A DNA stretch of 12,870 nucleotides from CAYXXZ01 sp964469165 (GTDB lineage Bacteria; Pseudomonadota; Gammaproteobacteria; Pseudomonadales; Porticoccaceae). Shown here one piece after another: positions 5,504-12,784 of this stretch (its first letter is position 1; each line of letters begins with the position of its first letter). Made by a program: the position numbers and the translations under genes. The stretch is taken from NCBI GenBank assembly GCA_964469165.1, contig CAYXXZ010000089.1, forward strand, positions 1-12,870, written 5' to 3'. The notes under the pieces were generated by a model. The model saw only the letters and a list, made by a program, of their open reading frames with translations, did not search any database and was not told where the DNA came from.

Positions 5504-7497
5504 CAATCCAGTTGCAAGGCCTCGGCAACACCCTGCCAGGGCACGTATTTGTAGTTCTGGTTGCCTTCCGGCATGCGTTTGCGACCGTCCTGTACCATCA
5601 GCATGCCACGGCTCCACTGGCCGCCGAGATCCGCTGAGGTCACTTCCAGGCCATCGGTCTCCGATACTCCGTCGATACCCAACTGGCTGTTGATACCGAT
5701 GCGAAAGCTGCCGCGCAACCGATAAGGCGGCTCGGCATCGACCACCACATAGCTGTCATTGCCCTGGCTGGAGATGACCAGGTAGGGATGTTCAGGGTGC
5801 TGATAGATGGCGAGCCCCTCGATATCGGCCGCGATCGGACCACCAACGGCAATGACCCTGGTCATCTCGGTGGAGCCCTTCTCGCCGGCGTCCAGCGCCC
5901 AGACGGCTTCGCCCTCCTCGCCGATGAACAAGCGCTGGCGCTGATCGTCGACCACACAGCCTTCCGGCTGGGACGCCACGCTGAACTCGCGCACCAGTTC
6001 ACCGCGCGCTTCTCCGCTGCCGCCATCGAGACGGTATTGCAGAAAGCGGCCATCCTTGTCGTTGGCGATGGCGTACAGAGTCCCGTCAGCGCCCAGCCCC
6101 ATGCACAGGCCGTAGATCTCGTGCAGTGGCGTGGCAATCTGGCCCAGATCGCGCAACTCGCCGTGGCGCGGGTCGATGGCAAACAGATGCAGGCTGTTGT
6201 TATCACGATTGCTGGCTACTGCCAGATCGACGCGCTGCCCGCCCAGCTGAAAACCGTGGCGCACATCGACATTGTTCAGGCGACCCACGCGCAGATACTG
6301 CAATTGATTGCCCTCCAGGTCGTAGACGCCCAGGCCATTGCGCTTGTCGGTGCCCAGAACACGGGAGGCACTGTGATCGTCAGGATGAATCCAGATCGCC
6401 GGATCGTCGGCGGCATCGCCGGCACTGGGCACCGGCTCGGTCTGCACGGTGGGGAGCACCACCGGCACCTCGGCGGCAAGCGACATCTCAGGCAGCGGCC
6501 AGTCGATCGACGTCTGGTAGAGATGGCCATCGTCGCCATCAACCAGCAGCAGCTCGGCCTTGCCGTCACGCACCCGCACGGCAAGTCGTTCCGGCTCGGC
6601 GATGCCTGTCAGCGCCAGTGGCGGCAGCCGCTCCCAGCCCTGCTTCTGCCCTTCGTAGCGGTGCAGCCGCTGCGCGTCGGCATCGAGTGCCAGCACGCCA
6701 CCGGGTACCGCGGCCAGGCCGGCGACCATGTCGCGCAGGCCGCCGAAGGGTGCTGTCAGGTCGACGGGCTGGCGGCTCTGCTCCGCTTCCGGATGAGCGC
6801 CGTAGGCCCAGATGCCGACATTTTCCTCGCTCACATACAGCAAGTGGCGGCGATCATCCACGGTACAATGCTCGCTTTCCGGCGGCAGGCGCAGACTGCG
6901 CACATGCGAGGCATCGTCGAGCAGCACGTCACCGGCGCCGATCAGCCACTGGTCACCCATGCCCTCTTCCCCGACGGTAAACAGATGCAGGTTGCGGGAC
7001 TCGTCTTCATACAGGCACAGGCTTTCGATGCGGTATTCGCTCTCGGCGAGCACCAGTTCGCGGTGAACGGCCAACGTGTCGACCGCGACTTGCAGCAACG
7101 TGGGCCGCTGGCTGGTAGTTTGTGTGGTAGCGATCAGCAGTTCGTTGCCGCGCAGGCGCACATCCAGCGTCATGAAGTCGCCTTCATAGCGCGCCAGCGC
7201 GGTGCCGTTGGCGTCCAGCAGCCACAGACCCTCGGCATCGGCAGCGAGCCGGTCGGCGCCCGATAGGCCAGCGCCGGGCAGCAAATGCCAGAATTCAGCC
7301 CGCGCGGCGCTCGCGGGAACCCAGTGTTCCAGTGTTGACAGGGCTTGCGGGGCTGCCTCAGCGGGCTGTTGCGAGGCCAACGCCGAAGACACGCCAGCCT
7401 GGTTGCCGCTGGCTGCACTGGCGGACTCATCACCACCGCAGGCAGCCAGCAAGCCACTCACGATGGCGAGAGATATAAAGCGAAATGTTGGATTCAT
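5503..7497 (-). CDS. Beta-propeller phytase, lipoprotein with an additional incomplete N-terminal propeller domain
   Basis: This enzyme removes phosphates from phytate (inositol hexakisphosphate), normally as the calcium complex. Its C-terminal half (about 345-664) is a full beta-propeller phytase: DDPAIWIHP (364-372), GTDKRNGLGVYDLEGNQLQY (382-401), GRLNNVDVRHGF (405-416), DLAVASNRDNNSLHLFAID (424-442), EIYGLCMG, LYAIANDKDG, PEGCVVDD (511-518), LFIGEEGEAVW, DIEGLAIY (559-566), SSQGNDSYVV and GIDGVSETDGLEV. These are the family's calcium and phosphate binding blocks. Residues about 58-340 repeat the pattern of the second half of the propeller (ESLCLYED, HCTVDDRRHLLYVSEENVGI) but lack the first blades, so this is a dual-domain form. 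The N-terminus is a lipoprotein signal with LLAAC (16-20, Cys20) and Gly at +2, predicting outer-membrane anchoring. AGGA lies 5 bases before the ATG. The gene follows the receptor by 258 bases and precedes the tolQ-like gene by 12. Confidence 0.95.
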   Translation of the reverse strand: MNPTFRFISLAIVSGLLAACGGDESASAASGNQAGVSSALASQQPAEAAPQALSTLEHWVPASAARAEFWHLLPGAGLSGADRLAADAEGLWLLDANGTALARYEGDFMTLDVRLRGNELLIATTQTTSQRPTLLQVAVDTLAVHRELVLAESEYRIESLCLYEDESRNLHLFTVGEEGMGDQWLIGAGDVLLDDASHVRSLRLPPESEHCTVDDRRHLLYVSEENVGIWAYGAHPEAEQSRQPVDLTAPFGGLRDMVAGLAAVPGGVLALDADAQRLHRYEGQKQGWERLPPLALTGIAEPERLAVRVRDGKAELLLVDGDDGHLYQTSIDWPLPEMSLAAEVPVVLPTVQTEPVPSAGDAADDPAIWIHPDDHSASRVLGTDKRNGLGVYDLEGNQLQYLRVGRLNNVDVRHGFQLGGQRVDLAVASNRDNNSLHLFAIDPRHGELRDLGQIATPLHEIYGLCMGLGADGTLYAIANDKDGRFLQYRLDGGSGEARGELVREFSVASQPEGCVVDDQRQRLFIGEEGEAVWALDAGEKGSTEMTRVIAVGGPIAADIEGLAIYQHPEHPYLVISSQGNDSYVVVDAEPPYRLRGSFRIGINSQLGIDGVSETDGLEVTSADLGGQWSRGMLMVQDGRKRMPEGNQNYKYVPWQGVAEALQLD

Positions 7498-7590
7498 AGC
7501 GATCCTGTGTGAAAAAACGTAAGCTCGAGATCCATTGACCGAGCCATCGTGCTGACAATTTCAGGCACTGCGCACGCCGGCCGCAGCCCG

Positions 7591-7682
7591 GGACAACGCT
7601 GTTCGAGACACGCCGTAAACCCATCCCCGGGGGGCTCGACAGCGGCTGTCCCTGCCGCTGACGGTCTCGAACAGCGCTGCCC
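7591..7682. repeat. 92-bp compound palindrome in the receptor-phytase spacer
   Basis: Outer arms 7597-7609 and 7664-7676 are perfect 13-bp inverted repeats (CGCTGTTCGAGAC / GTCTCGAACAGCG), and pairing continues with a few mismatches to 7591/7682. Between them are a CCCCGGGG palindrome (7625-7632) and a second hairpin (7640-7646 with 7654-7660, 7-base loop). The whole could fold as a branched, cloverleaf-like structure on either strand. I recall dispersed intergenic repeats with the same CGCCGTAAACCCATCC core in Halomonas-like genomes, but cannot confirm it here. It lies in the transcribed gap between receptor and phytase and could trim, stabilise or attenuate the message. The rest of the 258-base gap (7498-7755) shows only the phytase ribosome-binding site. 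Confidence 0.75.
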
Positions 7683-7755
7683 CGCCACCGATCTCCCTTG
7701 GTGCCAAACGGATGTGAAGCAATCATTGCCGCACTTTTTTTGCCTGGTCATGAAC

Positions 7756-10293
7756 TCAGAAGCGGCTCAATCTGACGCCGAGCGTGAACGTGGGGCCATA
7801 TTCTTCATACTGGGCGTTGTAGCTGCGGTTGCCGCTGTAGACGTAATAGGACTCATCGGTGAGGTTCTGCGCCTCGAAATACACCTGCAGACCGTCGCGC
7901 AGGAAATAGCTGGCACTGAAATCGATGAACAGCTGATCATCCACTTCCAGGTCCTGACGGGAATCGAGGGGGTCGCCCACTTCATTCAGATAGTCCGACT
8001 TGTAGTTGGCGGACAGCCGCAAACTGAGGCGATCGTTTTCCCAGCCCAGCGTGAAGTTTCCGGTGATATCGGACTGGCCCGGCAGGCTGATGCCGCGACG
8101 ACTCATGGCATCCAGATCGGGATCGAACTGTTCGATATCGGCGTCGGAATGAGTGAACGTTGTATTGGCATTCACCAGCAAACCGTTCCAGGGCGCGGGC
8201 AGCCAGTCGAACTTCTGTGAGTACGCCAGCTCGAGACCGTAGACTTCGGCACTGCCGCCGTTCACCGAGGTGATGGCTTCGCTGAAATCGGCGTAGTCAG
8301 CGGTGCCGGCGAGATCGGCGGTATAGATGAAGTTGTCGATGTCCTTGTAGAACAAGAATGCGGACACAGCGCCGGCACGGCCCATGTAGTGCTCGATACC
8401 AAGATCGAAGTTGGCGGACTCCAGCGGTTTCAGGTCCGGATTGCCGAATTCCATTTCGTCGTCATCGATCACGAAGCCCGGGAACAGCTGGCCAAATGTC
8501 GGGCGCACTACGGTATTGGTCCAGGCCGCGCGAATCTGGGTCCGGTCATCGACCTGATAGATGGCGTGCAGGCCCGGCAGCCAATGGTCGTAATCATTGC
8601 TCGACCGGGTGGTAACGAAATCGTCCTGATCCAGGCCGGTTCCACGCGCCTTGAGGCGGGTACTCTCGTAGCGAAGGCCCGCGATGATGCGCAGATCATC
8701 GATATCCAGCGTGTTCATCAGGTAGGCGGCATCGATGTTTTCCTCGATGACGAAGTCGTTGATGCGCGACTCCTCCTCGTCGTGAAAATCGCTGCGCTCC
8801 AGACCGCCGATCAGATTCTTCACCGCGCGCTCGAAAATTGCCGGCCCGAAACGGCCCAGACCATAATCCACGTTGCCGCGACTGAAACGGGACAGATTGA
8901 GCTGGTCGTCGCCAAAGCCCAGTTCGTCGAAGTCCTCATACACCCAGACATCGAGATCGTTATCCTTCTCACGGCGACTGACCTTGCCTCCGAAAGCCAG
9001 CTGCGACGGCATGGCGCCCCAGTAGAAATCCCGGGTCAGGTCGATCTTGAAGTTCTTTTCAGTATCGGTGGTGCGCTGCTTTTCCCACTCCACCTCGGTG
9101 AGCATGAAATTGTTCAGGTCGTACAACCCTTCGCCACCGATCAGGCGCGGCTTTCGGGTATCGCGGTAGCCGACCGCGCTGAAATCGTCATCGGCTTCGA
9201 AGGCCGCATTGCCGATGCCGCCGGGGCTGTCTTCGCTCGCTTCGCTGTAGCCGGCCTGCGCGCTGATGTTCCAGTCGCCGAACTGGCGCTGACCACCGAA
9301 CACGATGCTCATCACTTCCTGGGTTTCCTCGCGCGCCTTGAGCTCGCGAACGGCCTCGGCATCGCCCAGTTCCCCCGCCAGTTGCGGGTCGCCAAATTCT
9401 GTCACCAAACCCTGGCGGATCTCGTCGTCCTTGAAGCGGCTGTACAGGCTGCGCAGCCAAATTTCGCTGTCCGCGTCGGGACGGTAGTCCAGGTTCAGAC
9501 CCAGACCGGTGCGCTCGCGGGTAATCTCGTAACGGCGTTGTTCGAGCTCTTCGAGACGGTTGTCGTCATCGAAATCCCAGACGCCGCCGGTCTCGGTATT
9601 GTCGGAGCCGAACTCGCGCTCCTGCCAACTGAAGGCAGCGGCCACGCCAAAGTTGTCGGTACCGCTGCCGAGGCTGTAGCGATCGCTGAACGCGCCTGAT
9701 AGTTTGGGGCTGTGCTCGCCCGTGTTGTCGTCGTGACTGGCCTCGCCGCCGAGGCTGTAGAACATACCGTCGTGGTCGAAGGCCGACAGACTTTCCACTT
9801 CGATGGTACCGCCGAGCGAGTTGGCATCCATGTCCGGGGTCAACGTCTTCACCACCGACAGGGACTGCACCAGCTCGCTGGGCAAAACGTCCATTGCCAC
9901 CGCACGGCGATCATCTTCCGGGGCCGGCACCAGGGTACCGTTGATGGTCACGCTGTTGAGATCCGAGCCCAGCCCACGCACCCGCACGAAGCGACCTTCG
10001 CCCTGGTCGCGCTCGACCGAAAGGCCGGGAATGCGCTGCAGAGCTTCGGCGGCGTTGTCATCGGGCAGCTGACCGATGGCGTCGGCATGCACCACGCTCT
10101 TGATGGTATTGGCGCGGCGCTGCTCGTCGAGCGCCTGTTCGAGCTGCGCGGCCTGACCGATGACATCGACGAACTCCGAGTTGGTGTCCGTCGCCTGGGC
10201 CTGCACCAGAAATGGCGTGCTGGCGGCTATCGCGAGCGCCAATGTCCTGACTCGGAACCCGGCCTGCCGGGCTGTGATGTAATGCGCAAACAT
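7756..10293 (-). CDS. TonB-dependent outer-membrane receptor, probable phytate/inositol phosphate importer
   Basis: This 845-aa receptor begins with a signal peptide (hydrophobic 17-32, likely cut after the AQA ending at residue 34). A TonB-box-like stretch FVDVIG (41-46) follows, then the plug domain (about 50-170) with SVVHADAIGQLPDDNAAEAL, RIPGLSVERDQGEGRFVRVR, VTINGT and SLGGTIEVES. The rest is a beta-barrel ending in TFTLGVRLSRF with a terminal Phe. The plug wording resembles the large TIGR01782-type receptor group that imports varied organic substrates rather than only siderophores. There is no N-terminal signalling (STN) domain. The substrate is inferred from context: it heads a locus with a beta-propeller phytase and a dedicated TonB system, and has a PhoB-box-like site upstream. 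AGAGGAG at 10299-10305 lies 5 bases before the ATG. An iron- or other metal-complex substrate cannot be excluded. Confidence 0.92.
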   Translation of the reverse strand: MFAHYITARQAGFRVRTLALAIAASTPFLVQAQATDTNSEFVDVIGQAAQLEQALDEQRRANTIKSVVHADAIGQLPDDNAAEALQRIPGLSVERDQGEGRFVRVRGLGSDLNSVTINGTLVPAPEDDRRAVAMDVLPSELVQSLSVVKTLTPDMDANSLGGTIEVESLSAFDHDGMFYSLGGEASHDDNTGEHSPKLSGAFSDRYSLGSGTDNFGVAAAFSWQEREFGSDNTETGGVWDFDDDNRLEELEQRRYEITRERTGLGLNLDYRPDADSEIWLRSLYSRFKDDEIRQGLVTEFGDPQLAGELGDAEAVRELKAREETQEVMSIVFGGQRQFGDWNISAQAGYSEASEDSPGGIGNAAFEADDDFSAVGYRDTRKPRLIGGEGLYDLNNFMLTEVEWEKQRTTDTEKNFKIDLTRDFYWGAMPSQLAFGGKVSRREKDNDLDVWVYEDFDELGFGDDQLNLSRFSRGNVDYGLGRFGPAIFERAVKNLIGGLERSDFHDEEESRINDFVIEENIDAAYLMNTLDIDDLRIIAGLRYESTRLKARGTGLDQDDFVTTRSSNDYDHWLPGLHAIYQVDDRTQIRAAWTNTVVRPTFGQLFPGFVIDDDEMEFGNPDLKPLESANFDLGIEHYMGRAGAVSAFLFYKDIDNFIYTADLAGTADYADFSEAITSVNGGSAEVYGLELAYSQKFDWLPAPWNGLLVNANTTFTHSDADIEQFDPDLDAMSRRGISLPGQSDITGNFTLGWENDRLSLRLSANYKSDYLNEVGDPLDSRQDLEVDDQLFIDFSASYFLRDGLQVYFEAQNLTDESYYVYSGNRSYNAQYEEYGPTFTLGVRLSRF

Positions 10294-10347
10294 GGGTGCT
10301 CCTCTTGAATTGATCTGCAGGGCGCCGGTGCCCCGTTACGGAGGTGC

Positions 10348-10381
10348 ACGCTAGGAGGAGCGGGTGTCAGTTCTGTGACAG
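10348..10381 (-). promoter_or_regulatory. PhoB box and -10 element driving the receptor-phytase operon
   Basis: On the minus strand 10381-10364 reads CTGTCACAGAACTGACAC: two 7-bp direct repeats, CTGTCAC and CTGACAC, separated by 4 bases. This is the architecture of the PhoB box (consensus CTGTCAT-N4-CTGTCAT/C); only one base in the second repeat deviates, if T or C is accepted at the seventh position. Exactly 10 bases later TAGCGT (10353-10348) matches the three most conserved positions of TATAAT, the spacing seen at PhoB-activated promoters where the box replaces the -35. Transcription would start near 10341, giving a leader of about 48 bases. Phosphate-starvation control fits the phytase downstream. 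Confidence 0.7.
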
Positions 10382-10482
10382 GAGGGGTGCAAGAGGGGCA
10401 AAACAGGCGTGAACAACGCCATCTACAGCGGTTTTTGAGCCACTTTGACCCCTCGCCGAATCGTGAAAACGGCTGCCAAACG

Positions 10483-10514
10483 CCTGTGGAACCCTGAATT
10501 CAGCGCCCCACAGG
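10483..10514. promoter_or_regulatory. Nested symmetrical dyad, possible operator
   Basis: CCTGTGG (10483-10489) and CCACAGG (10508-10514) are perfect inverted arms. Exactly centred between them, with 4 bases on each side, is the 10-bp palindrome CTGAATTCAG (10494-10503). Both dyads share the same axis, between 10498 and 10499. This could be a site for a dimeric or tetrameric regulator of either divergent gene set, or a transcript hairpin. The cognate protein is unknown; the neighbouring AraC protein usually binds direct rather than inverted repeats. Confidence 0.4.
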
Positions 10515-10528
10515 TAGTCGCCTGAGCT

Positions 10529-10562
10529 GATATGACCCCCACTGAAACCTGGCTGTCATATC
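10529..10562. promoter_or_regulatory. 8-bp inverted repeat overlapping a weak PhoB-box-like direct repeat
   Basis: GATATGAC (10529-10536) and GTCATATC (10555-10562) are perfect 8-bp inverted arms 18 bases apart. The right arm overlaps CTGTCAT (10553-10559), an exact PhoB half-site; 11 bases upstream on the + strand CTGAAAC (10542-10548) matches the half-site at only 4 of 7 positions. TTTGAT (10570-10575) lies 10 bases after, at the expected -10 position. A PhoB-controlled promoter for the GGDEF-araC pair is possible but weakly supported. Confidence 0.3.
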
Positions 10563-10692
10563 CCCTTGTTTTGATGGCTCAGCTATCTCGTATCCCTGCC
10601 TCCACGCCGGCCAAGGCTGCTGCGCGAGCCTCGCAAGGTTTTCGCGGTGGAGAGCTCAGGTCGTTGCCAATGTCGCCAGGCTTTCCATCAGT

Positions 10693-11634
10693 ATGCAATT
10701 GCTCAAGAAACTCCAGAATGCGCCACTGCTCACCAGCCATAAAATCAAACTGGCTGTGTTGTTTGCCGCAGCCAATTTCGGCCTGATCCTGCATCTGCTT
10801 CAGGGCGAAATCAAACCACTGCACGCCTGGGACTGGCTGGATATCGCCGGCGAGGGCGGCTCCGCGGGGCTGCTGCTGGTATGGCTCTGGCTACTGCTCA
10901 AGAGCCGCCCCGCCGGCTATGTGACCAACCTGCTGTTCATGGGGCTCGGCTGCCTGTTCTTCAGCCTGTTCATGGATGTGGTGGACGAATTCGTGGCATT
11001 GCCCGACGAGGTGCGCTGGGACGGCTGGCTGGAATCCGGCCCCATGCCCGCCGGATTCATTCTCCTGACCCTGGGCATTTTCCACTGGCACCGTGAACAG
11101 CTCGCCATCAACGAGCAGATGCGCAATCGCGAACGCCTGTTTCGCGAGCACCGCCAGTTCGACAAACTGACCCCTCTGGGCGACGCCCAATATCTTCGCA
11201 AACAGCTGGCGCTGGCATTGCACGAGGCCGAACAGGCACGCCTGCCGGTGTCTGTGGTGATGGTGGATATGGACGGGTTTTCCCAGGTCAACCGCGAGTA
11301 CGGCCATCGCGAGGGCGACAGACTGCTGCAGGTGCTGACCCAGCAGATACTGCTCAATCTTCGCCAGCACGATCTGCTGTGTCGCCTGGCCGGAGATCGC
11401 TTTGCGCTGATCCTGCCTCATACGGGCGAGCGCCAAGCGCAAGTGCTGGCGGACGAGTTGCAACATTCGATCCGTCACCTGGCCTACAAGAGCAGCCATC
11501 ACGGCGAGCGGCTCCACCTGTCCGCCACGGCGGTGGCGGCCATGGCGCGCGGCGACGATGCCGAAACCCTGTTGCAGCGTCTCACCATCGCCATGGCAAA
11601 GGCCAAGCAGATGCTTGAGGTCAGGCATGGCTGA
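10693..11634 (+). CDS. Membrane-anchored GGDEF-domain protein with degenerate active site
   Basis: This 313-aa protein has four likely membrane helices (about 19-37, 57-70, 77-94 and 119-131), a charged linker helix (about 132-158) and a GGDEF-fold domain (about 160-313). The metal-site block VSVVMVDMDGFSQVNREYGH and REGDRLL (187-212) is well kept. However, the signature GG(D/E)EF reads AGDRF (233-237): the first Gly is Ala and the Glu is Arg, so diguanylate cyclase activity is probably lost. The inhibitory I-site RxxD is retained as RQHD (224-227), at the usual 5-residue distance, so the protein could still bind cyclic di-GMP as a sensor. No strong Shine-Dalgarno precedes the ATG at 10693; no other in-frame ATG lies upstream. 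Its last 8 bases overlap the araC start, so the two are co-translated. Confidence 0.88.
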   Translation: MQLLKKLQNAPLLTSHKIKLAVLFAAANFGLILHLLQGEIKPLHAWDWLDIAGEGGSAGLLLVWLWLLLKSRPAGYVTNLLFMGLGCLFFSLFMDVVDEFVALPDEVRWDGWLESGPMPAGFILLTLGIFHWHREQLAINEQMRNRERLFREHRQFDKLTPLGDAQYLRKQLALALHEAEQARLPVSVVMVDMDGFSQVNREYGHREGDRLLQVLTQQILLNLRQHDLLCRLAGDRFALILPHTGERQAQVLADELQHSIRHLAYKSSHHGERLHLSATAVAAMARGDDAETLLQRLTIAMAKAKQMLEVRHG

Positions 11635-12658
11635 GCAGCGCAGCTGGCTGGAATGCGACACGCGCTTCATTCCGGCCCACTATCAGCCGGTTACCCTGAT
11701 CGATCTGGCACTCGCTCGCGGCGTCAATGAGCACCGCCTCTTGCAGGGCAGCGGACTGTTTTACGACGATATCCTCAGGGGCGACAAGCTGATCAGCGCC
11801 CAGCAATTTATCTGCCTGATCGACAATGCCCGCCAACAGATGCAGGCGGACGACACCAGCTTTCTGATCGGCCACCAGTGGCTGCCCGGTCACTACGGCG
11901 CGGCCAGCCACGCCCTGCGCCATGCCGGCAACCTGCTCGAAGCGCTGGAGCGACTGGTGCGCCTGCAACCGCTGTTGTCGCCCCTGATGACACCCAGACT
12001 GCGTCTCGACGAACACCACGCCTGGTTGTGCTGGGATGACAGCTTCGGCGCCAGCCCGCAATCCGTGTTTCTGATCGAAGCCAGCATGACCGCGGTTAGC
12101 AGCCTGAGCCAATGGCTGTCGGGGCAGAAGCTGCCCTGGTCCTTTTATCTGTCCCACGCACAACCCCGCTATATCGAGCAGTACTGGGTTCATCTGGGGG
12201 AGCGCTTGCGTTTCGGCTGCCCGCGGAATCAGATGTATCTGCCCCGCGAGTACCTGCTCAAACCCTGGATCGATGCATCGGCCACGGCCGGACGGGTCGC
12301 GGAACAGGAAGGGCTCGACATGATGGCAGCGCTGCCGGCGCCGGCCAGTGTGCTCGACGACCTGCACGACTACCTGGTGGCGCAGATCCGTACGCCTCTG
12401 CGCTTGGAGCAGATCGCCGACGCCTTTGCCATGAGTCCCGCGACACTCAAACGCAAACTGAAGAAACACGGCAGCCATTTCCAGGAACAGCTGGACCGGG
12501 CGCGCGCCGCGGTGGCCATGGAGCTCTATCTGAGTCGCGGCTATTCCAGCGAAGACGTTGCGGAATACCTGAACTTCAGCGACCGGGCCAACTTTCGCCG
12601 CGCACTGCGGCGCTGGACGGGATTTCTGCCAAGCGAGCTCAGTACGTGGCTCGGCTAA
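11627..12658 (+). CDS. AraC-family transcriptional regulator (OruR/arabinose-binding-like N-terminal domain)
   Basis: From the ATG at 11627 this is a 343-aa DNA-binding regulator; the open frame extends 23 codons further upstream, but 11627 is preceded by TGAGGTC at a usable distance and overlaps the GGDEF gene stop by 8 bp (ATGGCTGA). Residues about 20-210 look like the Arabinose_bd-type sensor domain of the OruR/PhaR group (VTLIDLALARGVNEHRLLQG near the start; WVHLGERLRFGCPRNQMYLP at 187-206). The C-terminal AraC domain has two helix-turn-helix units: LEQIADAFAMSPATLKRKLK (260-279) and SSEDVAEYLNFSDRANFRRA (307-326), then WTGFLPSEL. Proteins of this class usually respond to small hydrophobic or amino-acid-derived ligands. 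Co-translation with a degenerate GGDEF protein suggests a shared pathway; whether it controls the divergent phytate operon is not shown by the sequence. Confidence 0.92.
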   Translation: MAEQRSWLECDTRFIPAHYQPVTLIDLALARGVNEHRLLQGSGLFYDDILRGDKLISAQQFICLIDNARQQMQADDTSFLIGHQWLPGHYGAASHALRHAGNLLEALERLVRLQPLLSPLMTPRLRLDEHHAWLCWDDSFGASPQSVFLIEASMTAVSSLSQWLSGQKLPWSFYLSHAQPRYIEQYWVHLGERLRFGCPRNQMYLPREYLLKPWIDASATAGRVAEQEGLDMMAALPAPASVLDDLHDYLVAQIRTPLRLEQIADAFAMSPATLKRKLKKHGSHFQEQLDRARAAVAMELYLSRGYSSEDVAEYLNFSDRANFRRALRRWTGFLPSELSTWLG

Positions 12659-12784
12659 CAATATCGGCTTATGAGGCAATTACTGCCATGGGTCATTGCT
12701 GACAATGGCATTTGAAATGCGAGTTTGATGTTTGGAAAGGACTTTGTGTAACGCTTGGCTGTAACATCTTCTCTTATATCCTCG

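Larger units (their letters stand above)
10294..10692. other. Divergent regulatory spacer between the phytate locus and the GGDEF-araC pair
   Basis: This 399-base region contains no credible gene. It holds, from left to right, the receptor ribosome-binding site, a PhoB-box-like site with a -10-like hexamer, an 18-bp-spanning nested dyad region at 10483-10514, an 8-bp inverted repeat at 10529-10562, and a weaker PhoB-box-like direct repeat at 10542-10559 on the + strand. From 10563 to 10692 I see only the upstream leader of the GGDEF gene with no clear operator or terminator. Confidence 0.6.

Noticed and set aside
4201..5637. 478-codon + strand open frame spanning the tolR-like and tolQ-like genes
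   Set aside because: Crosses several real minus-strand genes and their boundaries; translation is His/Gly/Arg-rich without motifs.
5788..7266. 492-codon + strand open frame opposite the phytase
   Set aside because: Antisense to a phytase with unmistakable motifs; low-complexity composition and no start signal.
8389..9699. 436-codon + strand open frame opposite the TonB-dependent receptor
   Set aside because: Shadow of the receptor gene in the complementary codon phase; no domain recognised.
12684..12710. TGCCAT / ATGGCA dyad after the araC-type gene as a terminator
   Set aside because: Only 6 bp with a 15-base loop and no T-run.
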